From contig JBBEAZ010000014.1 of NCBI GenBank assembly GCA_040882565.1, forward strand, positions 62,001-126,000: DNA of 64,000 bases. The letters run 5' to 3'. The translations under genes were made by a program, and so were the position numbers. The notes beneath the pieces were generated by a model, which made no database searches, was not told the DNA's origin, and saw only the letters and a list, made by a program, of their open reading frames with translations. Source of the stretch: CF-162 sp040882565 (GTDB lineage Bacteria > Chloroflexota > Dehalococcoidia > SM23-28-2 > RBG-16-64-32). Every line of letters begins with the position of its first letter. Within the stretch, counting starts at the first letter, position 1. Below are positions 24,174 to 32,367 of the stretch, in pieces.

Positions 24174-25670
24174 CTAGCTGGCGTCGGCGGCGAGAGCTTG
24201 CGGAGTCGCGCCGGTGGCGTGGCGTTGCGACTGCGCGGGTGCCGAAACGCCGAGTTGTGGCAGGTCGGAGCGCTCGACGCCGGCGGCGGAGCGGAGTTCG
24301 ACGAAGGCCTGGTCGGTGAATTCCTTCAGGCGCTGGACGTCTTTCGCGGCCTCAGCGTCCGCCATGTAGCCGAAGTAGAGCTTCTGGTCGTAGCTGGTGA
24401 CGCCGAGGCCGATGCCCATCTCCCAGCCGAGCGGCACAAGCGGGTAGTGGCCAAGCAGGCGGTGACCGAGGCTGTAGAGCGGGATCATTGGCCCCGGGAC
24501 GTTCGTGCAGACCATATTGGCGACGGTGTTCGGCGGTGTCGGGAATTGGCTCATTGCCGACTGGAGGATGGGCGGCGCGCTACCGAGGACGGTGGAGAGC
24601 GTCTCTATCCCATCGGCGATACGCTGGCGCTTGAGCGAATCCGTACGCGTGGTGATGGCGCGCAGGCGTTCGAGCGGGTCGGACAGGCCAACCGGCACCT
24701 CGATCAGAAGCATGGAAACACGGTTGCCCAGCGCGGCCTTCTCGGCTTCACGGCGCACGTTTACGGGCATTAGGACGCGCGCTGTTCGGCCTTCTGTTCC
24801 CTGGCCGTGCAGTTCGAAATAACGGCCAAGCGCTCCGCCGAGGACTGTGAGCACGACGTCGTTGACGGTGCCGCCGGCGGCCTGCCGGATCTGCCTGATT
24901 TCGGCGAACGAGAACTCGCTGAAGGCGACGCGGCGGGCTTCCCTAAGGGGCTTATTGAAGGGCGCCCGGGTGACAGGCACCTGGAAGTAGGGAACGGCTG
25001 TTTCCATGGCCCGCGCGATCGAGCGGACCTGCGTTTCACCGCCGGCGACGTCGAGGACGAGGGAGCGTCGTGCCGCGAAGCGGTCGATGTCTGCTTTCGC
25101 GTTGTCGAGCAACGCGTCGATCAGGCGGGTGAGCGGCGGCGGCGGTGGCTCCTTCTCGAACTCGGGCGCCGGCATCGGCGGGATCGGTGTCGGCGAGACG
25201 TCCAACATGATCATGAGGAGCTCGATGCCGGAGACACCGTCGACGAGGCAATGGTGGACTTTCGTGATGAGCGCCGAGCGGTTGCCCTCGAGGCCATTGA
25301 CAAGATTCAGCTCCCAGAGCGGCTTTTCACGGCCGAGCATCGGTGCGAATATCTCCGCTGCCTTCTCGTGGAGCTGCTGGTCGGTGCCGGGCCCATCGAT
25401 GTTGACCTGGAAGATGTGGCGGGCGAGGTCGAACTCCTGGTCCCATTCCCACGTTGGGTGACCGAGGTTGAGCGGAGCGGGGAGGACGATCTGCTGGTAG
25501 CGCGGGATCAGGTGGAGCTTCGAGCGGATGTTTTCGACGAAGTCTTTGTAGGCGACTTGACCCTCGAAGACCGCGATAGAGCCGATATGCAGCGGCGACT
25601 CTTTTCTCTCCAAATAGAGGAAAGAGGCGTCTTGCGCACTCAGGCGCTCACTCTGGCCTCGCTGGGTCAT
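24174..25670 (-). CDS. Wax ester synthase / diacylglycerol acyltransferase (WS/DGAT)
   Basis: The 498-residue enzyme transfers acyl groups from acyl-CoA to alcohols or diacylglycerol to make neutral storage lipid. It has the active-site HHCLVDGVSG (HHxxxDG), the N-terminal SAQDASFLYLE, PLWELNLVNGL, and the C-terminal NVPGP and GLGVTSYDQKLYFG motifs. Start ATG is preceded by TAGGAG. Together with the PHA genes nearby it points to carbon storage. Confidence 0.92.
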   Translation of the reverse strand: MTQRGQSERLSAQDASFLYLERKESPLHIGSIAVFEGQVAYKDFVENIRSKLHLIPRYQQIVLPAPLNLGHPTWEWDQEFDLARHIFQVNIDGPGTDQQLHEKAAEIFAPMLGREKPLWELNLVNGLEGNRSALITKVHHCLVDGVSGIELLMIMLDVSPTPIPPMPAPEFEKEPPPPPLTRLIDALLDNAKADIDRFAARRSLVLDVAGGETQVRSIARAMETAVPYFQVPVTRAPFNKPLREARRVAFSEFSFAEIRQIRQAAGGTVNDVVLTVLGGALGRYFELHGQGTEGRTARVLMPVNVRREAEKAALGNRVSMLLIEVPVGLSDPLERLRAITTRTDSLKRQRIADGIETLSTVLGSAPPILQSAMSQFPTPPNTVANMVCTNVPGPMIPLYSLGHRLLGHYPLVPLGWEMGIGLGVTSYDQKLYFGYMADAEAAKDVQRLKEFTDQAFVELRSAAGVERSDLPQLGVSAPAQSQRHATGATPQALAADAS

Positions 25671-25845
25671 TGGTGCTCCTAATCGGACGGCGAATCGCCG
25701 CTGATTCCTCCGCCCGGCTTGCCCCCGCGATCTCCACGCATTATATACTCTCGGAAACCGTGTTGAGTATCGTTAAGGACAAGTAAAGAAGAATATGCTG
25801 TGCTCCTGGTTATAGATGTGCGAAATACTGCAATGAGTTGTTATT

Positions 25846-25851
25846 TATAAT
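25846..25851 (+). promoter_or_regulatory. Consensus -10 box of the alpha/beta hydrolase gene, leaderless arrangement
   Basis: A perfect TATAAT ends 8 bases before the ATG at 25860 with no Shine-Dalgarno. The preceding 100 bases are unusually AT-rich for this window. Confidence 0.6.
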
Positions 25852-25859
25852 AGAAGACG

Positions 25860-26678
25860 ATGGCGAAGCGTAAGGGGGCGACGGTGAGAAGGACCTGGGG
25901 AGATAGCCTCGAGGAAGAGTTCCAGGCGTCCACAGCTTTGCCGCTCTGGCGCGAAGCGCTACTCGGTATCGACTGGATTTCACTGCGCATGTCGTCCGTT
26001 TTTCGCGGCGACGGTATTCCGCGAGGCGACGGCTCCGGAGTCGTGGTGGTTCCCGGCTTCATGGGGTCCGACCAGTACCTCGGCGATATGAACGCCTGGC
26101 TGCGCCGCATCGGCTACACGCCGTTCCTCTCAGGCATCGGCCGTAATGCCGATTGCCCGGACATTCTTACGCAGCGTCTGAGCCAGACCGTTGAGGATGC
26201 GTACACTAAGAGTGGCCGGCCGGTGCACCTGATTGGGCACAGCCTTGGCGGCGTGCTCGCGCGCAGCGCGGCGGTGCGGTCTCCCGGGCGCGTGAAGTCG
26301 GTGGTAACGATGGCCTCGCCATTCCGCGGCGTCCGTGTTCATCCCTTCGTTCTTCAGACGGCGCACTTGGTTCGAGGCCGCATCCTGCAGCGACAGGCCA
26401 CCGAGCAGAAGAAGCCACATTGTTATAGCGGGTACTGCACCTGCGCGTTCCTTGATTCGCTGCGCAACGAATTTCCAGCGAAGGTGCCGCAGATCGCGAT
26501 CTACACGAAGACAGACGGCGTCGTCGATTGGCGCTGCTGCATTAACGAGCTGGGTGACGGCAGCGACATCGAAGTGCCGGGGACGCACGTGGGTCTGGCG
26601 TTCAACGCGCAGGTCTACAAGCACATCGCGCAGTTCCTGGCTGAGCCCGCGAGCTACCGGCAGACCAGAGTCGCGTAA
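25860..26678 (+). CDS. Alpha/beta hydrolase (lipase-like)
   Basis: The 272-residue protein has the oxyanion strand VVVVPGFMGSD, nucleophile elbow GHSLGG (Ser128), TKTDGVVDW with the probable acid, and GTHVGLAF with the catalytic His. The pattern matches lipase/PGAP1-like hydrolases. No signal peptide is visible, so it is probably cytoplasmic. It lies between the wax ester synthase and the PHA genes, so a role in storage-lipid turnover is possible but inferred. Confidence 0.85.
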   Translation: MAKRKGATVRRTWGDSLEEEFQASTALPLWREALLGIDWISLRMSSVFRGDGIPRGDGSGVVVVPGFMGSDQYLGDMNAWLRRIGYTPFLSGIGRNADCPDILTQRLSQTVEDAYTKSGRPVHLIGHSLGGVLARSAAVRSPGRVKSVVTMASPFRGVRVHPFVLQTAHLVRGRILQRQATEQKKPHCYSGYCTCAFLDSLRNEFPAKVPQIAIYTKTDGVVDWRCCINELGDGSDIEVPGTHVGLAFNAQVYKHIAQFLAEPASYRQTRVA

Positions 26679-26700
26679 GCACCAATACTTCGACCACAAA

Positions 26701-26747
26701 GAGAAGCGGGCCGGTTAACCGGCCCCCCCCCCCCCCCCCCGCTTCTC
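26701..26747. terminator. Bidirectional terminator hairpin, disturbed by a poly-C run
   Basis: GAGAAGCGGGCCGGTTAACC pairs with CCGG-C(n)-GCTTCTC between two convergent genes. A run of 18 C at 26723-26740 replaces what the left arm predicts to be three C, so the right arm is probably mis-assembled. Confidence 0.65.
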
Positions 26748-26770
26748 AGTCCGTTTGAGGGAGGGGTTGT

Positions 26771-27274
26771 CTAGGCGCTAGCGTCGGTTGCGGTCGTCGT
26801 GGACTTCTTGACGCTGGTCCCGGCGCGGCGGGTGACGCGCGCCGCACGAGTGCGTACGCCGTTCACAGCCTGCTCGACGCGGGGACCGGCGCGCTTGACC
26901 GTGGTGCGGGTCGCCTCGACGGCGGCCTGGCCGGCGCCACGGTTGGCCTCGATGATCTTGCGGGTCGTGTCGCGGGCCTCGCGGCCGGTGTCGGCGACTT
27001 CATCGAGGATCTGGCGAGCCAGGTCCAACGTGCGGCTCTGGGCTTCCGTCAGCGAGCGGACGACGCTGGACGAAAAGCCGGCGAAGTCAGTCGGGGCGGT
27101 AGCGAAACGGCGGCCGAGGTCGATCGTTTCTCGCTGAGACTGCTCGACTTCGTCGATCAGCTTTCGCGAGACCCGGTAACCGCGGTCGTTGGCGGACTTG
27201 ACGGCGTCAAGCAGCGCGTCGTACGCGTCGTTGACTGCGTCGAAGAACTTGTCGGTCGTGTCGGTCTTGGGCAT
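26771..27274 (-). CDS. Phasin-like protein
   Basis: The 167-residue protein is amphipathic-helical through about residue 130 (repeated Asp/Arg heptads such as SLTEAQSRTLDLARQILDEV), with a Lys/Arg/Thr/Ala-rich basic tail. This is the profile of phasins, which coat PHA granules; the tail could bind DNA, as in PhaM-type phasins. AGGAGGA precedes the ATG. It diverges from padR and shares an operator with it, next to phaC. Confidence 0.7.
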   Translation of the reverse strand: MPKTDTTDKFFDAVNDAYDALLDAVKSANDRGYRVSRKLIDEVEQSQRETIDLGRRFATAPTDFAGFSSSVVRSLTEAQSRTLDLARQILDEVADTGREARDTTRKIIEANRGAGQAAVEATRTTVKRAGPRVEQAVNGVRTRAARVTRRAGTSVKKSTTTATDASA

Positions 27275-27304
27275 TTTTCTTTGTCCTCCTTGACATGAAA
27301 TGCA

Positions 27305-27327
27305 TCTATGTGCAAAATACACATAGA
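27305..27327. promoter_or_regulatory. Operator between phasin and padR genes
   Basis: Perfect 8-bp arms TCTATGTG and CACATAGA with a 7-base spacer. The inner ATGT...ACAT dyad is the type known for PadR-family repressors. It covers the -10 box of the phasin promoter. Confidence 0.65.
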
Positions 27328-27343
27328 GGTTAGTTGCTGTCAA
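27314..27343 (-). promoter_or_regulatory. Phasin gene promoter
   Basis: Minus-strand TTGACA (27343-27338), 18-base spacer, TATTTT (27319-27314). The -10 lies in the middle of the palindromic operator, so a bound repressor would block it. Confidence 0.6.
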
Positions 27344-27369
27344 CCCCTGGATAGGACAAAATTGAGAAA

Positions 27370-27828
27370 ATGCCAGAAAAAACCAAGAACACAAGTAAAA
27401 AGGTAACAGCCGGGAAGAACGGCCGCGCGAAGTCCGGTAGCGGATCGATGGAGCCGCGGCTGACGGGCGATCTTCTGAGTTCGAGCCTGCTGGCGTTTCT
27501 GCGGCAGTCGAACGCATACGGGTACGCGCTGGTGCAAGAGCTGGCGAAGGCCGGACTGCCGGGCTTCGACTCGACGACTGTGTACCGGACGCTCCGGCAA
27601 TTGGAGAGCGCTGGTCTTGTCTCGTCGTTCTGGGACACGTCGGAATCTGGGCCGGCACGGCGGCGGTACTCGCTGACGAAGGCGGGCGAGACGTTCCTTG
27701 ACCTGTGGTACGAAATCTTTGGAAAGTACCAAAAGGTATTGCAATCTGCATGGGAAACATTGGAAAATCGAGACCGCATCCGCCCAATGCGGACGGCGGA
27801 TCCCGACGGTAGTTCGCAAGAGGAGTGA
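27370..27828 (+). CDS. PadR-family transcriptional regulator
   Basis: The 152-residue product has a basic Lys-rich lead of about 27 residues, then the PadR winged helix: LLSSSLLAFLRQSNAYGYAL, STTVYRTLRQLESAGLVSS and ARRRYSLTKAGETFL. It is divergent from phasin with an ATGT/ACAT operator between, and overlaps the next gene's leader. It most likely represses the phasin gene and perhaps itself, like PhaR/PhaQ-type regulators elsewhere. Confidence 0.85.
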   Translation: MPEKTKNTSKKVTAGKNGRAKSGSGSMEPRLTGDLLSSSLLAFLRQSNAYGYALVQELAKAGLPGFDSTTVYRTLRQLESAGLVSSFWDTSESGPARRRYSLTKAGETFLDLWYEIFGKYQKVLQSAWETLENRDRIRPMRTADPDGSSQEE

Positions 27829-27833
27829 TTCGG

Positions 27834-28244
27834 ATGCCAGCACAGAACGGTAACGCTCAGCCCGGCAGCACTGACGTGATGGAGATGTGGCGCTCGTGGC
27901 TTGGCGAGACAGAGCGACAGCTCAACGGCTTCTTCGGCGAGGTCCTTGGCAACGAAGGTTTCGCGCGTCTTTCCGCGAATTACGTCGACGCCTACTCTGT
28001 GATCCAGCGCTCGCTTAACGAGGGCATGGAGCGCTACCTCAACACCTTCAATCTGCCGACTCACAGCGATATCACTGACCTGGGCGAGCGCCTCAGCAAC
28101 ATTGAGGAGCGGCTCGCCTCCATGGAGACGATGATCCGATCGATCGCCGACGGCGCGGGGGTTGCCGCCGGGGGAACGGTTACACCGCTGCGGCCACGGC
28201 GAACACGCCGACCGCGCGCGCAGACGAACTCAAACCAGGGCTAA
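27834..28244 (+). CDS. PHA synthase accessory subunit, PhaE/PhaR-like
   Basis: The 136-residue helical protein ends its conserved part with YLNTFNLPTHSDITDLGERL and NIEERLASMETMI. This LP(T)-x-x-D-coiled-coil pattern is seen in PhaE and PhaR subunits of class III and IV PHA synthases. The N-terminal half has Trp-containing helices (MEMWRSWLGETERQ). AGGAG lies 8 bases before ATG 27834; an in-frame GTG at 27825 overlaps the padR stop. It directly precedes phaC. Confidence 0.65.
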   Translation: MPAQNGNAQPGSTDVMEMWRSWLGETERQLNGFFGEVLGNEGFARLSANYVDAYSVIQRSLNEGMERYLNTFNLPTHSDITDLGERLSNIEERLASMETMIRSIADGAGVAAGGTVTPLRPRRTRRPRAQTNSNQG

Positions 28245-28264
28245 CCGCCCAGAGGGAGGCCAGG

Positions 28265-29347
28265 TTGGCCACCGCACGTCCACCCGTCGAAACGATAATC
28301 GAGACCGCACAGGAAGAGGTCGAACGCACGCGAGAGCGGGTGCGTAAGGGGCTCGACATCCTGCTCGCGCGGAACGAGCCGCCGGTGGGCATCACGCCCA
28401 AGGAAGTGATCTACCAGCGCGGCACGCTCAAGCTATATCACTACAAGCCGATGAGCGACGAGGTCTACCGGGTGCCGGTGGTGTTCGTGATGTCGCTCGT
28501 CAGCAAGCCGTGGATCCTGGACCTGACGTTCGGGCAGAGCTTTATCCAGTACATGCTGGCGCAGGGTTTCGACGTCTTCATGATCGACTGGGGAGTGCCC
28601 CGACCGGAGGACAAGCGGCTGCGCTTCGAGGACTATGTCTCTGACCTGATGCCGGACTGCTTCGAGCACGTGCAGAAGGCGACGGGGGAAGAGGACTTCA
28701 CGATCCTTGGCTACTGCATGGGCGGTATGTTTGGCCTGATGTATGCCGGGCTCTACCCGGATGCGCCGCTGAAGAACCTGGTGTGTGCGGCGACGCCCGT
28801 TGACATGCAAGGCATGGGCCTGATGAGGAAATGGGTCGACCAGCGCTACTTCGACGTTGACCGGCTGATCGACTCGCTCGGCAACATCCCGCCGGACATG
28901 ATGCTGCGATCGTTCGAGCTGCTGCGGCCGATGGACCGCTGGGGCGGCTACATCCGCCTGATCGACAACCTGTGGGACCCGCAGTTCGTATATGGGTTCC
29001 GGATCATGTACAAGTGGACGAACGAGCAGATCCCCTTCCCGGGCGAGTGCTACCGGCAGTTCGTCAAGGAGCTGCTCTGGGAGAACAAGCTGATGAAGGG
29101 TGAGATGGCGCTTGGTGGTCGACGCGTCGACACGAAGGCGATCAAGATCCCGGTCATGCACGCGATGGCGGAACACGACCACATCGCGCCGTACGCGGCG
29201 ACGAAGCCGCTGACCAGCCTGGTCGGCAGCGAGGACACGGAAGATGTGGTGCTCAAGGGCGGCCACGTCAGTCTCGTGGCCGGGAAGAACGCGATGTTCC
29301 GCCTGTGGCCACGGGTCGCGGACTGGCTTTCGCACCGCTCGGTCTAG
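28265..29347 (+). CDS. phaC: Poly(3-hydroxyalkanoate) synthase, class III type
   Basis: The 360-residue enzyme polymerises hydroxyacyl-CoA. It has the lipase-like box GYCMGG with the active Cys151, the MIDWGVPR strand, AEHDHIAP with the catalytic Asp, and GGHVSLVAG with the catalytic His. Length fits the short class III/IV PhaC, which needs a PhaE or PhaR partner; a candidate is the gene just before. Start is TTG 28265 after GGGAGGCCAGG. Confidence 0.93.
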   Translation: MATARPPVETIIETAQEEVERTRERVRKGLDILLARNEPPVGITPKEVIYQRGTLKLYHYKPMSDEVYRVPVVFVMSLVSKPWILDLTFGQSFIQYMLAQGFDVFMIDWGVPRPEDKRLRFEDYVSDLMPDCFEHVQKATGEEDFTILGYCMGGMFGLMYAGLYPDAPLKNLVCAATPVDMQGMGLMRKWVDQRYFDVDRLIDSLGNIPPDMMLRSFELLRPMDRWGGYIRLIDNLWDPQFVYGFRIMYKWTNEQIPFPGECYRQFVKELLWENKLMKGEMALGGRRVDTKAIKIPVMHAMAEHDHIAPYAATKPLTSLVGSEDTEDVVLKGGHVSLVAGKNAMFRLWPRVADWLSHRSV

Positions 29348-29351
29348 AGCC

Positions 29352-30209
29352 ATGTTCCGGATCACAGGCCGCACAGTCATCGTTACCGGCGCCTCCTCCG
29401 GGATTGGCGGCGCGACGGCGAAAGAGTTCGCCAAGCACGGCGCGAACGTAGTGCTGGCCTCGCGGAACCGCGAGAAGCTCGACGCGATCGCCGACGAGAT
29501 CGGCGAACAGGCGCTGGTGATCCCGGTTGATGTGACGGAGCGGATGTCGGTTGAGGCGCTGGTGCGGCGGACGGTGGAGGAGTTCGGGAGCATCGACGTG
29601 CTCGTGAACAACGCCGGGGTCGGGCTGTTCGCGCCGATCGCGGAGGGGAACTTCGAGAATGCTCGGCACCTGTTCGAGGTCAACTTCTGGGGGGCGGTGC
29701 AGTGCATCCAGGCGGCGTCTTCTTACATGGTGAGCCAGGGGCGAGGGTACATCGTCAATGTGTCGTCGATTGCGGGGCATATCTCGCCGCCGCACATGGG
29801 GATGTACGCGGCGACGAAGCACGCGCTGGCGGCGGTCTCGGACGCGCTGCGGGTGGAGCTTGCGGGGCGCGGGGTGGGCGTGAGCACGATCTACCCGGGG
29901 CTGACGGAGACCTCGTTCATGGAGAACATGCTGCAGGAAGTCGAGGCGCCGGCGGTGCCGCCGGTGGCGCGGTTCGCGTCGTCGGCGACGGTGGCGCGGC
30001 GGATCGTGCAGGCGACTCGCTTCAACCTGCGGGATGTGTACATCTCGCCGGAGGACATCGCGGCTGTGGCGACGGACGCGCTGGCGCCGCAGGTGTCGGA
30101 CTGGCTGATGCGGCTGTTCTTCCGGCCGGGCCGGAGGCCGCTGTACGACGTGACGTTTAAGCGGTTGATGAGTGCGCAGGAGGAGGGAACAGTGAATAGT
30201 GAACAGTGA
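29352..30209 (+). CDS. Short-chain dehydrogenase/reductase
   Basis: The 285-residue protein shows the NAD(P) motif TGASSGIGG, NNAG, VNVSSIAG with the catalytic Ser and YAATK with Tyr/Lys. It follows phaC by four bases, so it could be an acetoacetyl-CoA reductase supplying hydroxyacyl-CoA, although its C-terminal extension (LMRLFFRPGRRPLYD) fits generic SDRs. The last codons and the stop lie inside a heptamer repeat and give the tail TVNSEQ. Confidence 0.88.
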   Translation: MFRITGRTVIVTGASSGIGGATAKEFAKHGANVVLASRNREKLDAIADEIGEQALVIPVDVTERMSVEALVRRTVEEFGSIDVLVNNAGVGLFAPIAEGNFENARHLFEVNFWGAVQCIQAASSYMVSQGRGYIVNVSSIAGHISPPHMGMYAATKHALAAVSDALRVELAGRGVGVSTIYPGLTETSFMENMLQEVEAPAVPPVARFASSATVARRIVQATRFNLRDVYISPEDIAAVATDALAPQVSDWLMRLFFRPGRRPLYDVTFKRLMSAQEEGTVNSEQ

Positions 30210-30218
30210 GCAGTGAAC
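30191..30218 (+). repeat. Heptamer tandem repeat, copy A
   Basis: Four AGTGARY units (AGTGAAT, AGTGAAC, AGTGAGC, AGTGAAC). The first units code for the end of the SDR gene and contain its TGA stop. Confidence 0.75.
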
Positions 30219-30253
30219 TAGGAACCGGGGCCGGAGCCTCGAATTCGTTCAAT

Positions 30254-30276
30254 CACCCCTTTGCGGGGGTGTTTTT
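30254..30276 (+). terminator. Rho-independent terminator after the SDR gene
   Basis: CACCCC and GGGGTG form a 6-bp stem around a 6-base loop, followed by TTTTT. Confidence 0.75.
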
Positions 30277-30431
30277 GTATCTGGGGGGTGATTGATCGGG
30301 GGGTTTGGGTTTGGGGTTTGATTGTCGGTCCGTGTTTTTTCTTGCGGCGGGGGGCCTTTGTGTCTGGGTGGGCGCGGCGGACGAGGTTTTTCGCTGATAG
30401 TGCGTCGTTCAATGCTTTGATTTCGGGGTCG

Positions 30432-30456
30432 CCCTTCGGCTCCGGCTCAGGACAGG
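30432..30456. repeat. REP-like repeat, CCCTTCGG...CTCAGGACAGG
   Basis: CCCTTCGGCTCCGGCTCAGG followed by ACAGG. It is related to the copies at 30556, 36307 and 48918 and lies inside the decayed gene. Confidence 0.55.
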
Positions 30457-30555
30457 CTCCCGTTTGCAGAAGGTGGGCGAAGGGGCCGGGGGAGGGTTCG
30501 CCTCGGGCGATTTTTTCGGCGTGCTGGAGGAGACGGACGATCCAGATGCCGGCGA

Positions 30556-30590
30556 CCCTTCGGCTGGCTTAATGGCCGCTCAGGGCAGGC
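30556..30590. repeat. REP-like repeat interrupting the decayed gene
   Basis: ACCCTTCGGCTGG, then a short linker, then CCGCTCAGGGCAGGC. It falls exactly where the decayed gene loses continuity. Confidence 0.5.
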
Positions 30591-30886
30591 TTCTTCGGCC
30601 TTGAGTTGTTTGGCGATGTGACGGCGGCCGAGGTCGATGAGGGCGTCGCGGAGGGTAGGGTTGGACGGCGAGGACGGCGCCGATGCGGGCGAGCTGGCGT
30701 GAGCGGCCGCCGTGCTTGAGGGCGTTGAGGTTGCCCCTGGGGGCGCCGGCGCCGGGGCGGCGGCCACCGCGGCCGGGTTTGGGTTGGGGTTGGGGCGTTG
30801 GTGTGTCCATAGTCGGACTATGGTGGCGGGTGGGCGAGGGGAACTCTAAGGGGGAAATGGCACAGCGCAGCGGCGTCTGCGCGCGT

Positions 30887-30892
30887 TATCCT
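30887..30892 (+). promoter_or_regulatory. -10 box of the methyltransferase-nuclease gene
   Basis: TATCCT ends 9 bases before ATG 30902. An in-frame ATG at 30893 directly abuts the hexamer and would not be transcribed. Confidence 0.4.
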
Positions 30893-30901
30893 ATGGAGGC
30901 T

Positions 30902-32350
30902 ATGGATACGAACGTCATTTACTGCGGTGACAACCTCGAGGTCTTGCCGAAGTATGTTCGCGAGAACTCTGTGGATCTCATCTACATTGACCCGCCGTTC
31001 AACACGAGCCGGAACTACGAAGTGTTCTGGGGCGAGGCACAGGAACGCAGAGCGTTCGAGGATAGGTTCGGCGACGCCATGGCATATCTGGAGTGGATGC
31101 GGCCGAGGGCGCGCGAACTCTACAAAGTTCTCAAGCCAACTGGCAGCTTCTACTATCACTGTGATTGGCACGTGTCCCACTACATCAAAGTGGAATTGGA
31201 CAGAATCTTCGGGGCGGACAACTTTGTGAACGAGATTGTGTGGCAGAGGACGAACGCCCGAAGTACCAGCGGCAGGTGGCCGCGCATTCACGACGTGCTT
31301 CTGTTCTACAGGAAATCGAATAAGGTAACGTTCCACAGCTTGAAAGTGAAAGCAAACAAAGCCCGAATGCCGCACACCTTGATAACAGGGGCGGACGGGC
31401 TGAAGTATCAGACCTATGAGCTCACGGCCCCAGGGACCACCGCAGAAGGAGAGAGCGGCAAGCCGTGGCGCGGCTTCGATGCATCCCGCATGGGACGACA
31501 CTGGGCCAATACCCACGCCATAATGGATGATTGGGATGTGAAGGGCCTCATCCATTGGCCCAAAAACGAGGGGTTTCCACGCCGCCGCGCCGATACTGCG
31601 TTTGACCCGGAAGAACGGAGCGTAACGGTCGGAGACGTTTGGACGGACATCGATCGCATCAACCAATCTGCGAAAGAGAGATTGGGTTATCCGACGCAGA
31701 AGCCAGTGACGCTCATGGAGCGCATCATCGGGGCGAGCTCCAACGAAGGCGATATCGTTTTGGACGCGTTCTGCGGCTGCGGGACGACGCTGGAAGCGGC
31801 AGCCAAACTCCGTCGCAAATGGATCGGCGTGGACTTGTCTCCAACGGCCTGTCGAGTGATGGGTGAGCGATTGGAAGGAATCGGACTCGCCGAGGGCCGT
31901 GATTTTGAAATTCGTGACATGCCCAAGAGCGAGGAGGATCTTCGACGGATGCCGCACTTCGAATTTCAGAATTGGGCTTGTATTGCCCTGGGTGGCATCC
32001 CCAACCGTGTGAAGTCAAACGACTACGGAATAGACGGGCGAGTGTACCCAGCGGACCTCGAGAAGCGTGCGGACAAGCCAGCGCGCGCGGGCCAGGCGGA
32101 CTTGTTCCGCGAGCTCGACAAGTGGTACCCGATTCAGGTGAAGCAGAAGGATAAGGCCGGAAGGCCAGATATCGATTCATTCGAGACTGCGATGATGCGG
32201 GACCGCCGGACGAGGGGTTACTTCGTGGCGTTCGGCTTCAGTAAGGATGCGGACGCGGAGATCAAGCGCGCGGGACGCGAGCACGGGCTGGAGATCGTGC
32301 CTGTGACGGTGGGGGAGTTGCTGGAGTTTGAGCGGAAGGTGGGCGCGTAG
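30902..32350 (+). CDS. Beta-class DNA methyltransferase fused to an Mrr-like nuclease domain
   Basis: The 482-residue protein has methyltransferase motif IV IDPPFNTSRNY near the N-terminus and motif I DAFCGCGTTLEAA at about 290, the order of beta-class N6-adenine/N4-cytosine enzymes. The middle (about 100-255) is probably the target-recognition part. Residues about 345-482 carry DYGIDGRVY and YPIQVKQKDKAGRPDIDSF, matching the D...QxK catalytic core of Mrr-type nucleases. It may be a single-chain restriction-modification enzyme. The frame opens upstream, but those residues are low-complexity. Confidence 0.85.
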   Translation: MDTNVIYCGDNLEVLPKYVRENSVDLIYIDPPFNTSRNYEVFWGEAQERRAFEDRFGDAMAYLEWMRPRARELYKVLKPTGSFYYHCDWHVSHYIKVELDRIFGADNFVNEIVWQRTNARSTSGRWPRIHDVLLFYRKSNKVTFHSLKVKANKARMPHTLITGADGLKYQTYELTAPGTTAEGESGKPWRGFDASRMGRHWANTHAIMDDWDVKGLIHWPKNEGFPRRRADTAFDPEERSVTVGDVWTDIDRINQSAKERLGYPTQKPVTLMERIIGASSNEGDIVLDAFCGCGTTLEAAAKLRRKWIGVDLSPTACRVMGERLEGIGLAEGRDFEIRDMPKSEEDLRRMPHFEFQNWACIALGGIPNRVKSNDYGIDGRVYPADLEKRADKPARAGQADLFRELDKWYPIQVKQKDKAGRPDIDSFETAMMRDRRTRGYFVAFGFSKDADAEIKRAGREHGLEIVPVTVGELLEFERKVGA

Positions 32351-32367
32351 GCCACAATCCCCGAGCC

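Larger units (their letters stand above)
30220..30810 (-). pseudogene. Decayed gene of a GAPRGNLNALKHG-type protein
   Basis: Pieces in different frames join into one protein-like sequence: GRGGRRPGAGAPRGNLNALK with KHGGRSRQLARIGAVLA; then NPTLRDALIDLGRRHIAKQL; then AGIWIVRLLQHAEKIARGEP and SPGPFAHLLQTG. A basic tail follows. At least two frameshifts separate the pieces. One junction holds the REP-like repeat at 30556-30590, which looks inserted. GAP-x-GN-x-NALKHG proteins are common, uncharacterised and often near mobile DNA; function unknown. Confidence 0.5.

Noticed and set aside
30683..30901. N-terminal extension of the methyltransferase frame
   Set aside because: Arg/Pro/Gly-rich sequence antisense to the decayed gene; methyltransferase motifs begin directly after ATG 30902.
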